Made by a program: the position numbers and the translations under genes
Shown here: one piece after another, positions 29,771-36,642 of the stretch
Position numbering within the stretch: the stretch's first letter is position 1
How the letters are laid out: every line of letters begins with the position of its first letter
From: Paulinella micropora
Taxonomy: Eukaryota; Cercozoa; Imbricatea; Euglyphida
NCBI GenBank assembly: GCA_009731375.1
Contig: BJOX01000096.1
Location: forward strand, 517,927 to 554,568
Reading direction: 5' to 3'
DNA: 36,642 nucleotides
Notes under the pieces: generated by a model
Told to the model about the DNA's origin: nothing
The model's input: the letters and a program-made list of their open reading frames with translations, nothing else
The model's database searches: none

Positions 29771-29945
29771 GATAGAGAGAATTTATGATTACTATTAAAT
29801 GTTTGTGTTGAGTAAATTTGTTACCATGATTAGATTTATATTATCACTATTAATAATTTCGACGGATTTTATCTGAAGCTTCTAGCTTGACTTGACAATT
29901 AATATTGTTATTATTAATGTTATGATTATGGTTTTCAATAGTTTA
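29771..29945. other. AT-rich unique segment
   Basis: No motif recognised. It leads into the ATT array before SINE copy 2. Confidence 0.5.
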
Positions 29946-29947
29946 TA

Positions 29948-30001
<54 letters not shown>

Positions 30002-30003
30002 TT

Positions 30004-30438
30004 GGACACCGTGATAGCCCAGTGGTCAAGTTCTACCATCTGGGCCCTGTCGCCAGTTCGATTCCCGNNNNNNNNNNNNNNNNNNNNNNNNNNNNNNNNN
30101 NNNNNNNNNNNNNNNNNNNNNNNNNNNNNNNNNNNNNNNNNNNNNNNNNNNNNNNNNNNNNNNNNNNNNNNNNNNNNNNNNNNNNNNNNNNNNNNNNNNN
30201 NNNNNNNNNNNNNNNNNNNNNNNNNNNNNNNNNNNNNNNNNNNNNNNNNNNNNNNNNNNNNNNNNNNNNNNNNNNNNNNNNNNNNNNNNNNNNNNNNNNN
30301 NNNNNNNNNNNNNNNNNNNNNNNNNNNNNNNNNNNNNNNNNNNNNNNNNNNNNNNNNNNNNNNNNNNNNNNNNNNNNNNNNNGGTGAGACGATGGAGGCG
30401 CATGTGCAGAAATGCATCAGCCATTGACAGAGAAGCAC

Positions 30439-30440
<2 letters not shown>
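30004..30440 (+). mobile_element. tRNA-derived SINE, copy 2, with 315-base gap
   Basis: Left end identical to copy 1 through TTCGATTCCCG, then Ns 30068-30382, then the right end GGTGAGACGATGGAGGCGCA to GAAGCACTA identical to copy 1. Flanked by ATT arrays on both sides, like copy 1. Copy 1 has about 110 bases where the gap stands, so the gap length may be arbitrary. Confidence 0.75.
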
Positions 30441-30482
<42 letters not shown>

Positions 30483-30493
30483 TATTATTATTA

Positions 30494-30561
<68 letters not shown>

Positions 30562-30590
30562 GTTGTTGTTGTTGTTGTTGTTATTGCTTG
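30441..30590. repeat. ATT and GTT arrays
   Basis: ATT triplets with one ATC and a one-base slip, then GTT triplets. Confidence 0.95.
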
Positions 30591-30624
30591 TTGTCAACAT
30601 GAGAAAATTTTATTTTTGTGTGAT

Positions 30625-30872
30625 TAGAGAGAGCGAGAGAGAGAGAGCGAGAGTATGTATGTATGTATGTATGTATGTATGTATGTGTGTGTGTGTTTGT
30701 ATGTATGTACAAATGTGTATGTGTGTATTGGTATGTTTGTATGTATGGGATGAAGCATTTACAAACTCAGACACAAACACACACACGTGCACACACACAT
30801 ACATGCATACATGCATACAAACATACATACATACATACATACATACACACGAGAGAGAGACACACACCGAGG

Positions 30873-30910
<38 letters not shown>

Positions 30911-31190
30911 GAGAGAGGAGAGAGAGAGAGAAAGAAAGAGAGAGAGAGGAGAGAGAGAAAGAGAGAGAGAAAGAGAGAATTAGAGAGAGAAAGAGAGGAG
31001 AGAGAGAGGAGAAGAGAAGAGAAGAGAAGAGAAGAATAGAGAAGAGAAGAGAAGAGAAAAGAGAAGAGAAAAGAGAAGAGAAGAGAAGAGAAGATAAGAT
31101 AAGAGAAGAGGAGAGGAGAAGAGAAGAGAAAAGAGAAGAGAAAAGAGAAGAGAAGAGAATAAAAGAGAAGAGAAGAGAATCTCTCGAGTT
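30625..31190. repeat. GA, ATGT, CA and GAGAA arrays
   Basis: ATGT 30655-30745, CA/ACAT 30770-30850, then 350 bases of purine-only GAGAGA and AAGAG pentamer repeat. Confidence 0.9.
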
Positions 31191-31439
31191 GTTGTTGTTC
31201 TTTGCTCTGTCTCTCGCTGTCAATTGAGTCCTTTTCCAAAAAAAAATGCTGGGTGGCAGTGTCGGCACATAGCCTCTGGTGCGCAATCTTGGTAGCTTAG
31301 GTGGAGGTTGTAAAAAAGCCACTTCCCAGAGAAATCACGCATCAAGAACCCCCACCAAAGACATTAGGTCTGGGTCCAAAGCCACCGTCCAAAATAATTC
31401 GATAACCTTGCGAAAAAACCTGAGGGTCAAAATTTTTCT

Positions 31440-33327
31440 TCTGTAATTACGTTAAGGGGTGGTGCTCGTAAAGGATCAGCACCAAATCTTTCTTCTTCAC
31501 GAAGTTATCACTAATCACAAAGGTCCAACTTTTGCTACCTTTCTTGATGTCTCTAAAACTTCTAAAGCTTTGATTCTGTGGAGAGACATTTTGTGGAGGA
31601 AACTAGAAAGTTTGGGTATATCTTCTTTTTTCCTATCCGCCCTGAAAGGTCTCTCTTGCCAGAGTACAGAATAGAGTAGGTACGGCTGAAGGCAAGTCCC
31701 CTTGGTTTGATACCAATAGAGGTGTAAGGCAAGGGAGAAAGGGTGCCTTCTCCTCTGTCCCCTCTATTATTACTGTCTTTATACTTATATCTCTGATTTA
31801 GCCAATAAATTACGTTCTTCTACTAAAGGAGAGTACACTCTTTGCTCAAGATAAGGAACTTTCCTTTTCTCTATCGTTAAGTTGCCTCTTATATATTGAT
31901 GACATTGTCTTATTATCTAACTCTGCCCATGATTTGCAGAAACAATTAGATGTTTGTGCTATGGGCTAAAGATAATGCTGAATTTAATCATCTCAATCAT
32001 TTTTAATATTAAGAATAATACAGTCACTCACAATTGGACTCTTATGGGACAAAATGTCCTGGAGGCAGAAGCCTACAAATATTTGGGAGTTATTTGTGAT
32101 AAAAATTTGTCTTGGAAAATAATGAAGGCTGATAGGATTAAAAAAGCTAAGCAGTGCATCAATATGGTACTTGCTATGGGAATAAGAAGGGGGGTTGCAC
32201 TAATATAGCTATGCAACTTATCACCTCTTCAGTGTTTCAGTCAATGGATTGGGGGTCTGAATTTTGGCACCCAAAAAGAACATGGCTTGCAAAATTTTGT
32301 GTGTACCTAAAGACTTTCCTAATATTGTCTGTCAAGGGGAGTTGGGATTATGGTCAGTAGTTGGAAGAGGGAATAGGAAAAGACTTTCTTTTTTAAAGTC
32401 CCTGCTTTCGTTCCCTGACCACAGTTTGCTTCACAATATGTTCAGGATCAGTTTACTGAATACTTTAAGCAAAGCTAACAATAATTGGGTTGGAAGGGTT
32501 ATAATGGACCTTAAAATGATCAAGCCTGATTCGTCCACAAATGATATACTTATTAAGAATAGCCCTAAAACCACAATTAAAATGCTCATTCATAACTATG
32601 AGCAACAGGAATGGGTCAAAAATTTATCCACTTCAAACTTATCCTTCTATAAATCAGTCAAGAAAAATTTATCCGGAACTTTATTTAACGAGAGGAAATT
32701 ATGAGGGTGGGAGAAGATTGATCTCCCTCGCTAGAGCAGGTTGCCTTCGTTTTGGCCTTTCTCATAGAGGTTTTGTTACTCCTGTGAATATTCCGTGTGG
32801 AATTCGCACAACAAATGGAACATTCAGAACTACATGTCTTTAATGACTGCGCTTTAACAAAGCCTATTCTAAGGTCTCTACAACTGAAATATTTTGGCTC
32901 GACCTTTTCTCCTGATGGTACTATTTCTAGTAACCATTTGGAGCATCTTTATTAGGCACTTGGTCCTTAAACTCTTCTTTTCATACTGATGTTATGAGGG
33001 GTTTTCTGAAGGACTCAATGTAGCCATTAAAGAGCTTTTATAAGCTCTAGAGGTTGTCATAAACTCATATTTAGGTCGCATGGTTAGTTATGGAGGTTTC
33101 TTTTTTGGAATCGTGGGTGGGTGCTTGGATTCGACCTTGATAATGGAGGCTTCTTGGATCCTGAGACTTGTGTTTAGTTTAGGGGATTTTGGGCTGTCAG
33201 TATGTATAGATTATTTTATTTAGCTTGAAGTAAGTCATCCCAGTAGTCCTGCTTCTGGTTTGTCTTTAGGAGTATAGTTTCCGTAAAGGGAACTGCTTTC
33301 CTATTAAACTACTACTACTACTACTAC
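31440..33327 (+). mobile_element. Degenerate LINE (non-LTR retrotransposon), reverse transcriptase remnant
   Basis: 31459-31674 reads DQHQIFLLHEVITNHKG, TFATFLDVSKTSKAL, the RT region with the first catalytic Asp. 31883-31960 reads CLLYIDDIVLLSNSAHDL, the YxDD motif (Y at 31892). 32040-32200 contains AEAYKYLGVICDKNLSW, typical of the RT thumb region. Around 32815-32880, EHSELHVFNDCALTKPIL resembles the cysteine/histidine tail. Frames are broken several times, and only the 3' half is present. The 3' end at 33306-33327 is a TAC tail. 31229-31440 upstream is unique and may belong to it. Confidence 0.85.
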
Positions 33328-33438
33328 CTATCAAACTACAACTTGCCACAGTGCCTCATCTTTGAGATTGCAAAGGCTGTGGACTGAGTCACTGACTTCA
33401 AGAGATCTTTCAAGACTGCTGGGGCAAGCCAAGCTAAA

Positions 33439-34408
33439 ATGCCACCCACTCTTCTCCAAACTCACACAAAGGGATGCAAGGCCCAAGACAACTGGACATC
33501 TGAACAGGAGCATAAAACTATCGACGTGAACATCATGCTCAGAGGCGCAGCGACGGGTCTGAACGACAGACTGGAGCTGGACGATGTCATGGCGAGATTT
33601 GTGGAGGTGGCGGCGGAGGATGAGGTGCATACAGTGGAGGAAAAATATCCCCAGGATTCCGAGGCGACGCCGAGATGGTACTCGAAGAACCCCAAGTGGA
33701 GTATGGGCGGAGCAAAACAAGCAGGGCAACGACCAGTAGGAAACGAGGCATCCATGCGCACTCCCTCTGGCCCCGCAGTCGAGCCCGAGCCCGAACGCCG
33801 CCAGCACCTTCAGAGCAAGCGCAAGCGCAAGCACGACCTTGTCGTGTCGGGCGCAAGGAGGAAATGCTGGAACTGCTCGCGCCAGGAGCAACACGACTCG
33901 CAAGCGACGTTCAAGATATGCTGTGGTTGCAAGGTAGCCATGTACTGCGATCAGTCCTGTCAGATCATGGACTGGCCTCGGCATCACCAGACATGCTCCG
34001 GCGTTGTTTCGGTCTCCGTGCTGGATTCTTCTTCTTCTTCGTCACCATCTGCTTCAACTACTTCCTACCTACGTGAGTCCATCAGGGCTTCCCACTTCTC
34101 TTCAATGTCTGCAGCCAGCTCAGACCAAGGCACAGCCACCCCCTCTTCCCCCACCTCTTCCTGCTCACTCTCGCCCTCCTCTCCGAATGGTACTATCTCC
34201 TCTTCATCTTCCCCTTCCCCTCCTCCTCATCCTCGTTCTCCTTCTGCTACTCCTCCCTCTAGCACTGCTACTACTGCTACTATTACTACTACTACTTCCT
34301 CCTCCTCCTCCTCCTCTTCTTCTTCTTCTTCTTCTTCTTCTTCTTCTTCTTCTTCTTCTTCTTCTTCTTCTTCTTCTTCTTCTTCTTCTTCTTCTTCTTC
34401 TTCTTCTT

Positions 34409-34440
<32 letters not shown>

Positions 34441-34452
34441 GCTGCTACTACA

Positions 34453-34519
<67 letters not shown>

Positions 34520-36642
34520 CTTCTTCTTCTTCTTCTTCTTCTTCTTCTTCTTCTTCTTCTTCTTCTTCTTCTTCTTCTTCTTCTTCTTCTTCTTCTTCTT
34601 CTTCTTCTTCTTCTTCTTCTTTCTCCTCCTCCTCCTCATCCTCCTCCTCCTCCTCCTCCTCCTCCTCCTCCTCTTCTCGCGCACGAGTTAACCATATCAA
34701 GAAACAACCCTCGTCCTCTTCCTCCTCCTCTTCACCTTCACGTCCCCGTGGAAACCCTTCCAAGAAGCACCTCAAAGCCCAGATTGCGGACGTCAGACCT
34801 TACAAGTGCAAAGTCTGTAGTGCCAAGTGTGCACAAAGATGCGATCTCCGTATCCATATGCGAACCCACACAGGAGAGAAGCCCTTCAAGTGCAACTTCT
34901 GCGAGTACAGGAGTGCGCAGGTAGGTAGGTAGGTAGATATAGATTAGTTAGATAGGAAGATAGATAGACACGTAAATACATGACATCCATCCATCCATCC
35001 TCCCCTCCCCTCCCTCCCTCCCTCCCTCCCTCCCTTCCTCAGAGCGGCAACCTCAAGAGCCACATGATGACTCACACCGGAGAAAAGCCGTACAGGTACA
35101 TACATACATACATACATAAATACATGCATGCATAGATACATACATACATACATACATACATACATACGTACATACATACATACATACATACATACATACA
35201 TGCATGCATGCATACATACATACATACATACATACATACATACATACATACATGCATACATACATGCATACATACATACATGCATACATGCATACATAGA
35301 TACATACATACATAGATACATAGATACATATATACATATATACATACATACATGCATACATGCATACATACATAAATGCATACATACATACATGCATGCA
35401 TACATACATACATAATATGTCAGGGCGTATGTAGCAGTAGTCAATCCATACATAAATACATACATATATACATACATACATACATACATACATACATACA
35501 TGCATACATACATACATACATACATATACATACATACATACATGCATACATACATACATACATACATACATACATACATACATAATATTCAGGTGCGAAG
35601 TTTGCGGGTTCAAGTGCGCATACATACATACATACATACATACATACATACATACATACATACATACACACATACATACATACAAAATATTTAGGTGCGA
35701 AGTGTGCGGGTTCAAGTGCGCATACATACATGTACATACATACATACATGTACATACATACATACATGTACATACATACATACATGTACATACATACATA
35801 CATACATACATAATATTTCAGGTGCGAAGTTTGCGGGTTCAAGTGCACATACATACATACATACATAATATTTCAGGTGCGAAGTTTTGCGGGTTCAAGT
35901 GCACATACATACATACATACATACATAATTTTGCAGGTGCGAAGTTTGCGGGTTTAAATGCGCATACATACATACATACATACATACATACATACATACA
36001 TAATTTTGCTGGTGCGAAGTTTACGGGTTTAAATGCGCATACATACATACATACATACATACATACATACATAATTTTGCAGGTGCGAAGTTTGCGGGTT
36101 TAAATGCGCATACATACATACATACATACATACATACATACATAATTTTGCAGGTGCGAAGTTTGCAGGTTTAAATGCGCATACATACATACATACATAC
36201 ATACATACATACATACATACATACATAATTTTTTCAGGTGCGAAGTTTGCGGGTTCAAGTGCACATAGATACATACATACATACATACATACATACATAC
36301 ATACATACATACATACATAATTTTTCAGGTGCGAAGTTTGCGGGTTCAATTGCACATACATACATACATACATGCATACATACATACATACATACATACA
36401 TACATACATACATACATAATTTTGCAGGTGCGAAGTTTGCGGGTTTAAATGCGCATACATACATACATACATCCATACATACATCCATACATACATACAT
36501 ACAGACATACATAATTTTGCAGGTGCGAAGTTTGCGGGTTTAAATGCGCATACATACATACATACATACATACATACATACATACATACATACATACATA
36601 ATTTTGCAGGTGCGAAGTTTGCGGGTTTAAATGCGCATACAT
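33439..36642 (+). CDS. MYND and C2H2 zinc-finger protein, exon 1 onward, right end incomplete
   Basis: Exon 1 runs from ATG 33439 to 34920 (494 codons). Residues 143-186 are a MYND finger: CWNC, CCGC, YCDQSC, then H-x-x-x-C. Residues about 190-410 are Ser/Pro/Thr-rich with long Ser and Thr runs encoded by TCT/CTT/ACT triplets. Then come C2H2 fingers: YKCKVCSAKCAQRCDLRIH with MRTHTGEKPFKCNFCEYRSAQ, then exon 2 SGNLKSHMMTHTGEKPY, then R-CEVCGFKCA, the start of the next finger. Donor CAG|GTAGGT. MYND recruits partners, and tandem C2H2 fingers bind DNA, so a nuclear regulator is likely. An upstream exon is possible because the LINE ends just before. The rest lies beyond the window. Confidence 0.88.
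34265..34672 (+). repeat. In-frame triplet repeat coding for Ser/Thr tracts
   Basis: ACT, TCC and TCT triplets: Ser run, then Thr (ACT) with Ala, then a Ser run of over 60 codons. It stays in phase throughout and is the only long microsatellite inside a recognised exon. Confidence 0.9.
34921..35042 (+). other. Intron 1 of the zinc-finger gene
   Basis: CAG|GTAGGTAGGTAGG donor lies inside a GTAG run. The 122-base intron ends with a CCCT pyrimidine tract and CAG. It is the shortest and cleanest intron in the window. Confidence 0.85.
35043..35095 (+). CDS. Zinc-finger exon 2 (SGNLKSHMMTHTGEKPY)
   Basis: Acceptor TCCTCAG, donor GTACATAC, which is itself the start of the ACAT array. 17 codons plus AG. 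The AG plus G of the repeated edge downstream restores Arg in YRCEVC. Confidence 0.9.
35096..35590. repeat. ACAT array in zinc-finger intron 2
   Basis: ACAT with ATGC variants and one unique insert (TATGTCAGGGCGTATGTAGC) at 35416-35445. Confidence 0.9.
35593..36642 (+). repeat. 13 copies of an acceptor plus exon edge (CEVCGFKCA) in ACAT array
   Basis: Copies start at 35593, 35695, 35822, 35877, 35937, 36012, 36083, 36154, 36238, 36329, 36428, 36523 and 36610. Each is TAATATTTCAG or TAATTTTGCAG, then G TGC GAA GTT TGC GGG TTC AAG TGC (or TTT AAA TGC), then GCA(C)AT leading into ACAT. The frame reads CEVCGFKC, the first half of a C2H2 finger. Spacing is 55-127 bases. The array runs off the window. 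Confidence 0.92.

Noticed and set aside
35593-36642. Thirteen regularly spaced repeats that could suggest a CRISPR array or a protein with many fingers
   Set aside because: Spacers are ACAT only, each copy stops after half a finger, and an AG acceptor precedes nearly every copy.

Overview
The window is eukaryotic DNA. It has spliceosomal introns, C2H2 zinc fingers with the TGEKP linker, a MYND finger, a tRNA-derived SINE and a LINE remnant, and it is dominated by tetranucleotide microsatellites (GATA, ACAT/ATGT, TACC, TTAC, TTTC). Nearly all long open frames here (SIYL, HTYI, VCMY, LPTY repeats) are translated microsatellite. The real genes are short exons embedded in these arrays, recognisable by family motifs, by GT/AG borders and by matching codon phase.

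The reconstructed layout is as follows. (1) About 136-18636, plus strand: the C-terminal half of a PHO87/PHO90/PHO91-type (SLC13/DASS-like) phosphate transporter, in about eleven exons; the N-terminal half lies left of the window. (2) 18637-21736: the region between two convergent genes, mostly unique sequence with no gene I can defend. (3) 21737-25112, minus strand: a nearly complete OsmC/Ohr-family peroxidase-like protein in seven exons, with both conserved cysteines. (4) About 25690-28260, plus strand: fragments of one or more genes I do not recognise, with one exon edge copied nine times. (5) 28370-29940: AT-rich and GGCCGAA-rich sequence and arrays. (6) 30004-30440: a second SINE copy, interrupted by a 315-base gap. 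(7) About 31440-33327: a degenerate LINE with a YIDD reverse-transcriptase motif and a TAC tail. (8) 33439 to the right edge, plus strand: a MYND plus C2H2 zinc-finger protein.

The most striking property is shared by all the genes. Pieces of exons, usually an exon edge with its splice site, are repeated many times inside the neighbouring introns, each piece alternating with a microsatellite run. The zinc-finger gene has 13 copies of one acceptor edge, the transporter has about 14 copies of one exon and six of another, the OsmC gene has duplicated and intron-less exon pieces, and the unknown gene has nine copies of a donor edge. A zinc-finger exon piece also sits inside a transporter intron.

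Organism: a PHO91-type transporter and an OsmC protein beside TGEKP zinc fingers argue against a typical animal and suggest a microbial eukaryote or alga with large repeat-filled introns. A chromerid-like alga is one guess I cannot verify. The three recognisable genes (phosphate uptake, peroxide detoxification, probable transcription regulation) do not form an obvious pathway. Their proximity looks incidental.
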